Source: Streptococcus cristatus AS 1.3089
GTDB lineage: Bacteria; Bacillota; Bacilli; Lactobacillales; Streptococcaceae
NCBI RefSeq assembly: GCF_000385925.1
Contig: NC_021175.1
Span: 627,501-691,500, forward strand
Reading direction: 5' to 3'
Length of the DNA stretch: 64,000 nt
Of this stretch, positions 8,926-15,509 are shown piece after piece. The position numbers and the translations under genes are program-made. Numbering within the stretch: position 1 is the first letter of the stretch; each line of letters starts with the position of its first letter. Under the pieces are notes generated by a model that saw nothing but the letters and a program-made list of their open reading frames with translations, had not been told where the DNA came from and searched no databases.

Positions 8926-9873
8926 ATGGGAGCATTTAAAGACTTACTTGAAAAGCAAGACATAATAATTCTAGATGGTGCTTTGGGAACAGAGTTGGAG
9001 AGGCAGGGCTATGATGTTTCTGGTCGGCTTTGGTCAGCCAAGTACTTGCTTGAGAATCCTCAGATTATCCAAGACCTGCATGAGGACTATGTTCGGGCGG
9101 GCAGTGATATTATCACCACTTCCAGTTATCAGGCCAGCATTCCAGCTTTTGTCGAAGAAGGATTGAGTTTAGATAAGGCTCATGAAATCTTCAAAAAAAC
9201 AGTCCTTTTGGCACAGGCAGCAGTTAAAAATGTCTGGGGGAGATTATCGCTAGATGAACAGAAGCAGCGCTCTTATCCTTTGACAGCTGGATCGGTCGGG
9301 CCTTATGCTGCTTACCTGGCTGATGGTTCGGAGTACACAGGATCCTATCGCTTGAGTGAGGAGGAATTTAAAGACTTTCATCGTCCGCGCATTCAAGACT
9401 TGCTGAACGCGGGCTGTGATTTATTGGCACTTGAAACAATTCCTAACGGAGCAGAAACAGAGGCGCTTGTTCACTTGTTAGCAGAAGAATTTCCGCAGGT
9501 GGAAGCCTATTTATCTTTTACTGCTCAAACGGCATCAGCGATTTCAGATGGAACACTAATAGAAGAAGTTGGGCGCTTGGCTCAGTCGAGTCCACAAGTA
9601 TTGGCTGTCGGTTTTAACTGCACAGCTCCACATTTGATTGCTCCTTTATTAGAAAAGTTAAAACAGGTGTGCGATAAGCCCTTACTAGCCTATCCAAATT
9701 CTGGAGAGGTCTATAATGGGGTGACGAATACTTGGCAGGACAATCCTGAGCAGCAGCTCTGTTTAACTGATTACAGCCATCTTTGGAAGAAGCAGGGCGT
9801 TCAGCTTTTTGGTGGTTGCTGTCGAACTCGGCCAGAAGATATAAGGCGGCTAGCAGGCGAACTAAGAACTTGA
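8926..9873 (+). CDS. mmuM: homocysteine S-methyltransferase
   Basis: A 315-residue zinc-dependent methyltransferase that makes methionine from homocysteine using S-methylmethionine or S-adenosylmethionine. Motifs: ILDGALGTELERQG at the N-terminus, VGFNCTAP (first zinc Cys), and the C-terminal GGCCRTRPEDI with the paired zinc-binding cysteines. Size is typical. No S-methylmethionine permease is adjacent, unlike the common mmuP-mmuM pair, so it may serve internal sulphur recycling. It is monocistronic as far as seen. Confidence 0.92.
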   Translation: MGAFKDLLEKQDIIILDGALGTELERQGYDVSGRLWSAKYLLENPQIIQDLHEDYVRAGSDIITTSSYQASIPAFVEEGLSLDKAHEIFKKTVLLAQAAVKNVWGRLSLDEQKQRSYPLTAGSVGPYAAYLADGSEYTGSYRLSEEEFKDFHRPRIQDLLNAGCDLLALETIPNGAETEALVHLLAEEFPQVEAYLSFTAQTASAISDGTLIEEVGRLAQSSPQVLAVGFNCTAPHLIAPLLEKLKQVCDKPLLAYPNSGEVYNGVTNTWQDNPEQQLCLTDYSHLWKKQGVQLFGGCCRTRPEDIRRLAGELRT

Positions 9874-9918
9874 AATATAGCAATCCAATTTCAAGTTCAA
9901 ATTTAGAAAAAAACTTAC

Positions 9919-9932
9919 AGAAAACGCTTTCG
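9919..9932 (+). promoter_or_regulatory. cre-like CcpA site over the -35 region
   Basis: AGAAAACGCTTTCG has the near-palindromic core GAAAACGCTTTC expected of a catabolite-responsive element. The -10 box TATACT is at 9951-9956, which puts the -35 position at 9928-9933, overlapping the site. Repression of the downstream channel by CcpA on glucose is inferred. The flanks depart from the full consensus at three places. Confidence 0.55.
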
Positions 9933-9986
9933 AAAAATAAAAGTTTGTGATATACTGTACATAGTTTAACTTAGAGGAGAATTATT

Positions 9987-10784
9987 ATGGTCGAATCGAC
10001 ATTTATTCCAAAAATAGAAGCAGCTTGTCGTAAGAAAGAAGGCTTGTTCGACACAAGCAAAGGGAAGTATGCTGTCCGCTCTATCTTTGCGGGGGCCTTT
10101 CTGACTTTCAGTACAGGAGCAGGAGCTATTGCAGCAGACCTGACAAATAAGATTGTCCCAGGAACGGGTCGCTTTCTCTTTCCTTTTATCTTTGCTTGGG
10201 GATTGGCCTACATCGTCTTTTTGAATGCTGAGCTGGTGACTTCCAACATGATGTTTTTGACAGCTGGTACTTTCTTGAAGAAGATTGACTGGAAAAAAGC
10301 ATTGATTATTTTGTTCTATTGTACTTTCTTTAACTTGATTGGGGCTCTGATTGCTGGGTGGCTCTTTGCTAATTCGGCGGCTTATGCGGGACTTAGCAAG
10401 GAAAGTTTCATTGCTGGTGTTGTGCAGATGAAGCTTGCCCGTTCAAATGAACTTATTTTACTTGAGGGAATACTCGCCAATGTATTTGTTAATATTGCGA
10501 TTCTTTCCTTCGTCTTGGTGAAAGATAGTACAGCTAAGCTTTTCTTGGTTATTTCAGCTATTTATATGTTTGTTTTCTTAACCAACGAACACTTGGCAGC
10601 TAACTTTGCTTCTTTTGCTATCGTCAAATTTAGCTCAGCTGCATCAGAGGTGGCAAATTTTGGTATTGGAAATATCCTGCGTCACTGGGCTGTGACCTTC
10701 GTAGGGAACTTGATTGGTGGTGGTCTTCTGATCGGTCTGCCATACGCTTGGTTCAATAAAAAAGAAGAACATTATGTAGATTAA
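9987..10784 (+). CDS. formate/nitrite transporter (FNT) family channel
   Basis: A 265-residue, six-span membrane protein of the FocA/NirC family, which passes small monovalent acids such as formate or nitrite. The FNT hallmarks are present: the AIRSIFAGAFLTFSTG-like first helix (here VRSIFAGAFLTFSTGAG), the NAELVTSNMMFLTAG signature, and the TNEHLAANFASF segment in the second repeat. Streptococci make formate through pyruvate formate-lyase, so formate export is the likely role; substrate is inference. It has the start ATG 9987 with GAGGAG, a cre-like site upstream and its own terminator. Confidence 0.9.
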   Translation: MVESTFIPKIEAACRKKEGLFDTSKGKYAVRSIFAGAFLTFSTGAGAIAADLTNKIVPGTGRFLFPFIFAWGLAYIVFLNAELVTSNMMFLTAGTFLKKIDWKKALIILFYCTFFNLIGALIAGWLFANSAAYAGLSKESFIAGVVQMKLARSNELILLEGILANVFVNIAILSFVLVKDSTAKLFLVISAIYMFVFLTNEHLAANFASFAIVKFSSAASEVANFGIGNILRHWAVTFVGNLIGGGLLIGLPYAWFNKKEEHYVD

Positions 10785-10811
10785 AATGTAGCCCTAGGGC
10801 TACATTTTTTG
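10783..10811 (+). terminator. intrinsic terminator overlapping the FNT stop codon
   Basis: AAAATGTAGCCC pairs with GGGCTACATTTT, a near-perfect 12-bp stem, followed by TTTT. The 5' arm begins within the TAA stop. Confidence 0.9.
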
Positions 10812-10911
10812 TAAGAAGTGATGCTCTGATTCCCGTCTAGATCTGTCTAAATTGACAAACATATAAAATTTGTTAAACTTTATTAATATTTTTATATTTA
10901 AGGAGATCTTG

Positions 10912-11253
10912 ATGAATAAACTTACTATTCAAGCACCAGATGGCAGCAATGTTAAGACTTTGTCACCAATGTACTCTATTACAACCTTGCTATTTAACTT
11001 TTTCGTTCCTCTCTTTCGTAAAGACTGGAAATACTTTGGGATCATGCTTGGCTCACTGTTTGTATTTGCTGTGATTGCAACGCTTCTTATCCCAGATGAT
11101 TTCTTGAGACCTGTAGGAACTGCCTACAACTTATTTTGGGCCTTTTTCTATAATCGTCTTTGGATAAAAGACCGAGTTTTCACTGATGGCTGGGTGCCTG
11201 CTGACGATGCTAGTAAAGCCTTGCTTGACAAGACTTTTCCTAAAAATGCATAA
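10912..11253 (+). CDS. DUF2628-like membrane protein
   Basis: A 113-residue protein with two predicted membrane spans (about residues 44-62 and 68-86), preceded by a soluble stretch and the segment FNFFVPLFRKDW, and ending in a short cytoplasmic tail. This resembles the DUF2628 family of small bacterial membrane proteins; no function is known. ATG 10912 is chosen over the in-frame start at 10870 because AAGGAG lies six bases before it. It is monocistronic between two terminators, with an AT-rich leader. Confidence 0.75.
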   Translation: MNKLTIQAPDGSNVKTLSPMYSITTLLFNFFVPLFRKDWKYFGIMLGSLFVFAVIATLLIPDDFLRPVGTAYNLFWAFFYNRLWIKDRVFTDGWVPADDASKALLDKTFPKNA

Positions 11254-11258
11254 AAAGT

Positions 11259-11294
11259 AAAAAGATTGCACAAAAAGCTTGCAATCTTTTTTTT
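11259..11294 (+). terminator. intrinsic terminator shared with the rplJ promoter
   Basis: AAAAGATTGC pairs with GCAATCTTTT and is followed by a long T run. The 3' arm contains the -35 hexamer of the next promoter. Confidence 0.9.
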
Positions 11295-11307
11295 CTTTTG
11301 CTATAAT
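11279..11307 (+). promoter_or_regulatory. promoter of the rplJL operon
   Basis: TTGCAA (11279-11284) and TATAAT (11302-11307) are separated by exactly 17 bp. Strong match, as expected of a ribosomal protein operon. Confidence 0.85.
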
Positions 11308-11320
11308 TATCAATGGTTTG

Positions 11321-11450
11321 AAAAAACTGCCTAAGACAGTAGGGGAGCTCGACTCATAAAAATCCTACCGAGGACAAAACGTATCATGTAAAAGAAGCGT
11401 ATTGTACTTTCGTGTCTAGGTTTGGGCGCGTTTTTCTTTTGGGAAAATGT
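11321..11450 (+). ncRNA. L10 leader (autoregulatory rplJ mRNA element)
   Basis: The 177-base untranslated leader holds the pattern of the bacterial L10 leader: paired GTAGG / CCTAC blocks enclosing a conserved bulge region, followed by GAGGACAAAACG and a second arm ending with GTGTCTAGGTTTGGG. In this family the L10-L12 complex binds the leader and represses the operon when ribosomal RNA is limiting. Boundaries are approximate, read by eye from the pairing blocks. The later GGGCGCG..TTTTTC and TGGGAAAATGTCCCA parts may act as a terminator/attenuator. Confidence 0.75.
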
Positions 11451-11484
11451 CCCAAGCAAAATAATTACGGAGGTGAAACACTAA

Positions 11485-11985
11485 ATGAGTGAAGCAATTA
11501 TTGCTAAAAAAGCGGAATTAGTTGACGTAGTAGCTGAGAAAATGAAAGCTGCTGCATCAATCGTTGTTGTGGACGCTCGTGGTTTGACAGTTGAGCAAGA
11601 TACAGTTCTTCGTCGTGAGCTTCGTGGAAGCGAAGTTGAGTACAAAGTCATTAAAAACTCAATCTTACGTCGTGCAGCTGAAAAAGCTGGTCTTGAAGAT
11701 CTTGCATCAGTATTTGTTGGACCATCTGCAGTAGCATTTTCTAACGAAGATGTTATCGCACCAGCGAAAATCTTGAACGATTTTGCTAAAACTGCTGACG
11801 CACTTGAAATCAAAGGTGGTGCTATCGAAGGCGCTGTCGCATCAAAAGAAGAAATCGTTGCACTTGCAACTCTTCCAAACCGCGAAGGACTTCTTTCTAT
11901 GCTCCTTTCTGTACTTCAAGCGCCAGTTCGCAACGTTGCACTTGCTGTCAAAGCAGTTGCAGACAACAAAGAAAACGCAGCTTAA
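11485..11985 (+). CDS. rplJ: 50S ribosomal protein L10
   Basis: A 166-residue ribosomal stalk base protein. It binds 23S rRNA with its N-terminal domain and carries L7/L12 dimers on its C-terminal helix. The start [20 protein letters not shown], the [12 protein letters not shown] rRNA-binding segment, and the alanine-rich C-terminus are typical. Ribosome site GGAGGTG. It is co-transcribed with rplL and preceded by the L10 leader, which it is expected to bind as repressor. Confidence 0.98.
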   Translation: MSEAIIAKKAELVDVVAEKMKAAASIVVVDARGLTVEQDTVLRRELRGSEVEYKVIKNSILRRAAEKAGLEDLASVFVGPSAVAFSNEDVIAPAKILNDFAKTADALEIKGGAIEGAVASKEEIVALATLPNREGLLSMLLSVLQAPVRNVALAVKAVADNKENAA

Positions 11986-12001
11986 TCCTAAGCTACGCAG
12001 C

Positions 12002-12016
12002 CTAGCCCTCGGCTAG
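12002..12016 (+). promoter_or_regulatory. intercistronic hairpin between rplJ and rplL
   Basis: CTAGCC-CTC-GGCTAG forms a small perfect stem without a T-tract. It may mark an mRNA processing or stability site that helps set the excess of L12 over L10; this is inference. Confidence 0.5.
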
Positions 12017-12057
12017 AAATAAATTATAAAATATAAACTTATTTGGAGGAAATAACA

Positions 12058-12423
12058 ATGGCATTGAACATTGAAAACATTATTGCTGAAATTAAAGAAG
12101 CTTCAATCCTTGAATTGAACGATCTTGTAAAAGCTATCGAAGAGGAATTTGGTGTAACTGCGGCTGCTCCTGTAGCTGTAGCTGCTGCTGGTGGTGCTGA
12201 AGAAGCTGCTAAAGATTCATTCGACGTTGAATTGACAGCTGCAGGCGACAAGAAAGTCGGCGTTATCAAAGTTGTACGTGAAATCACAGGTCTTGGACTT
12301 AAAGAAGCTAAAGAACTTGTTGATGGTGCACCAGCTCTTGTTAAAGAAGGCGTTGCAGCAGCAGAAGCTGAAGAAATTAAAGCTAAATTGGAAGAAGCTG
12401 GAGCTTCAGTTACTCTTAAATAA
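12058..12423 (+). CDS. rplL: 50S ribosomal protein L7/L12
   Basis: A 121-residue stalk protein that recruits translation factors. N-terminal dimerisation helix ([20 protein letters not shown]), alanine-rich hinge ([16 protein letters not shown]), and C-terminal factor-binding domain with [20 protein letters not shown] 12058 has GGAGG nine bases upstream; an in-frame ATG 15 bp earlier lacks one. The last codons and stop are followed by a structured 3' untranslated region that recurs at 13.4 kb. Confidence 0.98.
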   Translation: MALNIENIIAEIKEASILELNDLVKAIEEEFGVTAAAPVAVAAAGGAEEAAKDSFDVELTAAGDKKVGVIKVVREITGLGLKEAKELVDGAPALVKEGVAAAEAEEIKAKLEEAGASVTLK

Positions 12424-12524
12424 TAAGGGTACGCAATTACATTGCGAAATCCCAGCGTAGCAAGGTTTTGAGCAATGTCAAAAAGCGAAATAGGGTGGTA
12501 AATGATTTCATTCCCCACCAAGAG
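12414..12524 (+). repeat. structured rplL 3' element, copy A
   Basis: A 111-bp segment starting in the last rplL codons recurs without gaps at 13379-13489 with 8 differences by eye (about 93% identical). It can fold into successive hairpins: CGCAA-TTACA-TTGCG within GGG..CCC, TTTTGA-GCAATG-TCAAAA, and GTGG..AATGA / TCATT..CCAC. In this copy a strong terminator follows directly. The pairing suggests a conserved RNA element, perhaps a 3'-UTR-derived small RNA. Confidence 0.8.
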
Positions 12525-12562
12525 CCCACTAAACGAAAGTTTGGTGGGCTCTTTGATTTTTT
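12518..12562 (+). terminator. strong terminator of the rplJL operon
   Basis: AAGAGCCCAC pairs perfectly with GTGGGCTCTT, extended by ACT/TTG-type pairs around the loop, followed by TGATTTTTT. Confidence 0.92.
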
Positions 12563-12579
12563 GTGAATTGTAGTGAGTT

Positions 12580-12745
12580 AGGGAAATCTATCCTTGCTTT
12601 GATGAGTCTATAGATGGTTTTTTTCATTGAAAATGAAAGAGTAAGAGTCGATAGAATCATTATGCTCACTGAGGTCTTGAGAGTAGAAGAGAACCTTTTG
12701 TACAATCTCATGATCTGTCAAAGGTAAACAATTAAATAGGCTTCA
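12580..12745 (-). pseudogene. degenerate ISL3-family (IS1167-like) transposase fragment
   Basis: Read on the minus strand, one frame gives LTDHEIVQKVLFYSQDLSEH and, after a frameshift, another gives FYRLLLFHFQ. Together they follow the C-terminal part of streptococcal ISL3-type transposases, where the pattern is LTN.EI...L.YS.DL..HY..YQLLLFHFQ. A third frame continues with YRLIKARIDF. Stops and at least two frameshifts show that it is dead. No terminal inverted repeats could be identified. The family match is from memory of these proteins, not a search. Confidence 0.45.
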
Positions 12746-12892
12746 TAATTCCTATAGTGATTTTGCCCACTATATAATTTTTAGAAGCTAATATTTTTTG
12801 TCTAACTTTTGGGTGCATTTCAGGCAGGACAATCCTGTATTGCTGGAGGCCCTCAAGCTTAATTGATTTGCGCAACTGGGGGGCTATCGTAG

Positions 12893-13021
12893 GTGGCTTT
12901 GTACCTTTTCGTTATGGCTGGTATTATATCCTATATTATGAATTATCTAAATTGGTTAGATTTTTTCTTACTGATAACTCCAATAATGTGTCTATTTAAA
13001 TTTGAAGATAAGTGGAGTTAG
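12893..13021 (+). pseudogene. short hydrophobic frame, possible membrane-protein remnant
   Basis: A 42-codon frame opening with GTG reads VALYLFVMAGIISYIMNYLN, then a second hydrophobic stretch and the end FKFEDKWS. The two hydrophobic blocks and charged tail look like the end of a small membrane protein, possibly a bacteriocin immunity type, given the leader-like frame nearby. There is no good ribosome site and upstream frames are broken. Real coding is uncertain. Confidence 0.3.
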
Positions 13022-13130
13022 CAACATTTGACACTTCATTAGGTTATTAGCTCTTTTAATAGTAATGTATTTTAAAAAGTTTTGAGCATGTTACATAGAG
13101 GCTAGGCAAAACCCCACTTCTAACTATCAA

Positions 13131-13168
13131 AAAAACGAGTATTCCATAGTTGAAGATACTCGTTTTCT
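13131..13168 (+). terminator. intrinsic terminator within the gene-poor region
   Basis: AAAACGAGTAT pairs with ATACTCGTTTT around a 13-nt loop. It works in either direction because both tracts are within the stem. It ends whatever remnant transcript crosses the region. Confidence 0.8.
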
Positions 13169-13343
13169 TATGTCATGGTTTATAATTAAAATAAAATGAA
13201 TGGTTACAAATCATGAAAAAATACGTTTCGTGATGAAAATCGTACATTTAAAGACTTTGCAGTAAAAATCTCTTTTGTTCTGCTATACTGAACTTGTCAG
13301 GGTTACAATCTGACAAAAAATATCTATTATATAGGAGGTACTC

Positions 13344-13388
13344 ATGATGAATACAATGGTGAAACAATTTGAAGTAATTCTTAAATAA
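13344..13388 (+). CDS. truncated bacteriocin-like leader peptide (14 codons)
   Basis: MMNTMVKQFEVILK starts behind an excellent TAGGAGG ribosome site and a TATACT -10 box (13283-13288). The first eleven residues resemble the leaders of Blp/class II bacteriocin prepeptides, which begin MNTK..MEQF.V or similar. The expected double-glycine core is missing: the frame runs straight into the duplicated rplL 3' element, which supplies the last codons LK and the stop. A perfect 7-bp hairpin (TTGTCAG / CTGACAA) lies in its leader. It may be a dead remnant or a short regulatory peptide. Confidence 0.4.
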   Translation: MMNTMVKQFEVILK

Positions 13389-13489
13389 TAAGGGTACGCA
13401 ATTACATTGCGGAATCCCAGTGTAGCAAGGTTTTGAGCAATGTCAAAAGGCGAAATAGGGTGGAGAATGATTTCATTTTCCACTAAGAG
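13379..13489 (+). repeat. structured rplL 3' element, copy B
   Basis: The second copy of the 111-bp element at 12414-12524. All three hairpins are kept. In the third, changes on both arms (TA to AG on one side, CC to TT on the other) restore pairing that is mismatched in copy A. The strong terminator that follows copy A is not preserved; only weaker hairpins follow here (around 13521-13552). Confidence 0.8.
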
Positions 13490-13669
13490 TCTGGGTCAAT
13501 AGTCTCTTGGCCACAAAAAAACTGAGACAAAATAGTTCTCGGGTTCTTTTTTGTAATTGTTTTTTTATTAGGGCGTAAGAAATCATTCTAAGTGCTATAT
13601 TCTTAAAGCATCATATGAGTTGAAAGAAAAGATATCAGTGTCAGTCTTTACGATTTTTCATATTTCTGC

Positions 13670-13712
13670 TATAATATTCTTAATAAAGCGTGCATTTGCG
13701 CGCTCTTTTCTG
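13670..13712 (+). promoter_or_regulatory. promoter -10 and leader hairpin of the ABC exporter operon
   Basis: TATAAT at 13670-13675 is followed by AGCGTGC-ATTT-GCGCGCT (about 13688-13705), a 7-bp GC-rich stem with one G-T pair, and then CTTTTCTG. The hairpin with its short T-rich tail could attenuate transcription before the ABC genes; this is inference. Confidence 0.5.
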
Positions 13713-13763
13713 TATAAAAGTACTCTTCAGTGCTTTTTTATTATTATAGAAAATGGAGGGATT

Positions 13764-15500
13764 ATGCTTTACATTTGGTCATATTTAAAACGCTACCCCA
13801 AGTGGCTGGTGCTGGATTTTGTGGCGGCCATCTTTTTTGTAGTGGTCAATCTAGGGCTGCCAACGGTTTTGGCGCGTATGATTGACGAAGGGATTAACCA
13901 GGGTGATCAGGAACGCCTGTATTTCTGGGGCTTTATCATGCTGCTGGTTATTATTCTTGGGATTTTGGGGCGGATCGTCCTTTCCTATGCTGCTGGGAAA
14001 TTAACGACCAGCATGGTGCGAGATATGCGGAATGATCTCTATGACAAGCTGCAGGAGTATTCCCATCATGAGTACGAGCAGATTGGCGTTTCTTCGCTGG
14101 TGACGCGTATTACCAGTGATGCCTTTGTCCTTATGCAGTTTGCTGAGCAAACTCTCAAGATGGGAGCTATCACGCCTATCATGATGCTGTCGTCCATCCT
14201 CATGATTTTCTTGACCAGTCCGTCCATGGCTTGGATTGTGGCGATTTCAGTGCCTTTTTTGGCAATCGTAGTCTGGTATGTGGCGGTCAAGACGCGTCCC
14301 CTGTCTGAAAAGCAGCAGAAGACACTGGACAAGATCAACCAGTATGCTCGGGAAAATCTGACTGGTCTGCGGGTCATTCGAGCCTTTGCCCGTGAGGAAT
14401 TTCAGGAAGAGCGCTTCGCTAATGAAAATGAAATCTATGCGGACAATTCCAACCGTCTCTTTAAATTGACGGGTTTGACAGAGCCTCTCTTTGTGCAGAT
14501 TATCATTGCCATGATTGTGGCCATTGTCTGGTTTTCCCTGAAACCACTAGGCAGCGGCGAGTTGAAAATCGGGGATTTGGTCGCCTTTATCGAGTACAGT
14601 TTCCATGCCCTTCTGTCCTTCCTGCTCCTGTCCAGTCTCTTTACCATGTATCCACGGACGGCGGTCTCTAGCGAGCGACTGAAGGAAGTCATGGATATGC
14701 CGATTTCCATCGATCCAAATGAGAATGGGATCACGGAAACTGCGACTCATGGCTATCTGGAATTTGACAACGTGACCTTTGCCTATCCAGGTGAGACGGA
14801 AAATCCTGTCCTGCATAATATTTCTTTCAAGGCCAAGCCGGGGGAAACGATCGCCTTTATCGGCTCCACAGGTTCTGGTAAGTCTTCCTTAGTTCAGCTG
14901 ATTCCGCGTTTCTATGATGTGACCTTGGGTAAGATTTTGGTGGATGGTGTGGATGTCCGCGCTTATAATCTAAAAGCTCTCCGTCAGAAGATTGGTTTTA
15001 TCCCGCAGAAAGCTCTGCTATTTACTGGGACGATCGCTGAAAATATCCGCTATGGTAAGGAAGATGCTAGCTCTGAGGAGCTCAATCAAGCAGCAGATGT
15101 GGCTCAGGCTCGCGACTTTATCGAAAGCAGAGAAGAGCGTTACGAGACCCATTTGGCTGAAGGTGGAAGCAATCTATCTGGTGGTCAAAAGCAACGCCTG
15201 TCCATTGCGCGTGCGGTTGTCAAGGAGCCGGATATTTATATCTTTGACGATTCCTTCTCGGCTCTGGACTACAAAACGGATGCGACTTTGCGCCGCCGAC
15301 TCAAGGAAGTGACTCAGGATGCAACGGTTCTCATCGTGGCTCAGCGAGTCGGCACCATTATGGATGCGGATCAAATCATTGTCTTAGACAAGGGTGAAAT
15401 CGTGGGTCGCGGCCGGCATGAGGAACTGATGGAAAATAATGCCATCTATCGCGAAATTGCCAATTCCCAGCTCAACAGCCAATCACTAACAGAAGAATAG
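13764..15500 (+). CDS. ABC exporter half-transporter, degenerate-site subunit
   Basis: A 578-residue type IV ABC exporter with an N-terminal six-span membrane domain (to about residue 320) and a C-terminal ATPase. Walker A is GSTGSGKSS (near 367) and the signature is LSGGQ (near 470). Walker B reads IYIFDDS, with Asp instead of the catalytic Glu, and the switch residue is Gln (VAQRVGTI) instead of His. This marks the subunit that supplies the non-hydrolytic Walker side in heterodimeric exporters such as LmrCD, BmrCD and TM287/288. Start ATG 13764 has GGAGGG. Pairs with the next gene, nine bases downstream. Drug or peptide export is likely; substrate unknown. Confidence 0.92.
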   Translation: MLYIWSYLKRYPKWLVLDFVAAIFFVVVNLGLPTVLARMIDEGINQGDQERLYFWGFIMLLVIILGILGRIVLSYAAGKLTTSMVRDMRNDLYDKLQEYSHHEYEQIGVSSLVTRITSDAFVLMQFAEQTLKMGAITPIMMLSSILMIFLTSPSMAWIVAISVPFLAIVVWYVAVKTRPLSEKQQKTLDKINQYARENLTGLRVIRAFAREEFQEERFANENEIYADNSNRLFKLTGLTEPLFVQIIIAMIVAIVWFSLKPLGSGELKIGDLVAFIEYSFHALLSFLLLSSLFTMYPRTAVSSERLKEVMDMPISIDPNENGITETATHGYLEFDNVTFAYPGETENPVLHNISFKAKPGETIAFIGSTGSGKSSLVQLIPRFYDVTLGKILVDGVDVRAYNLKALRQKIGFIPQKALLFTGTIAENIRYGKEDASSEELNQAADVAQARDFIESREERYETHLAEGGSNLSGGQKQRLSIARAVVKEPDIYIFDDSFSALDYKTDATLRRRLKEVTQDATVLIVAQRVGTIMDADQIIVLDKGEIVGRGRHEELMENNAIYREIANSQLNSQSLTEE

Positions 15501-15509
15501 GAGGAAGAG

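Noticed and set aside
11321..11450. Leader as a T-box or amino acid riboswitch
   Set aside because: No T-box sequence or specifier loop; position and pairing fit the L10 leader.
12039..12521. 160-codon minus-strand frame over rplL, and its 66-codon relative at 13283-13483
   Set aside because: The two share a peptide because the DNA is duplicated. The first lies opposite rplL, whose skewed codon use keeps stops out of the antisense frame. No ribosome site or promoter was seen, and the RNA hairpins explain the conservation better.
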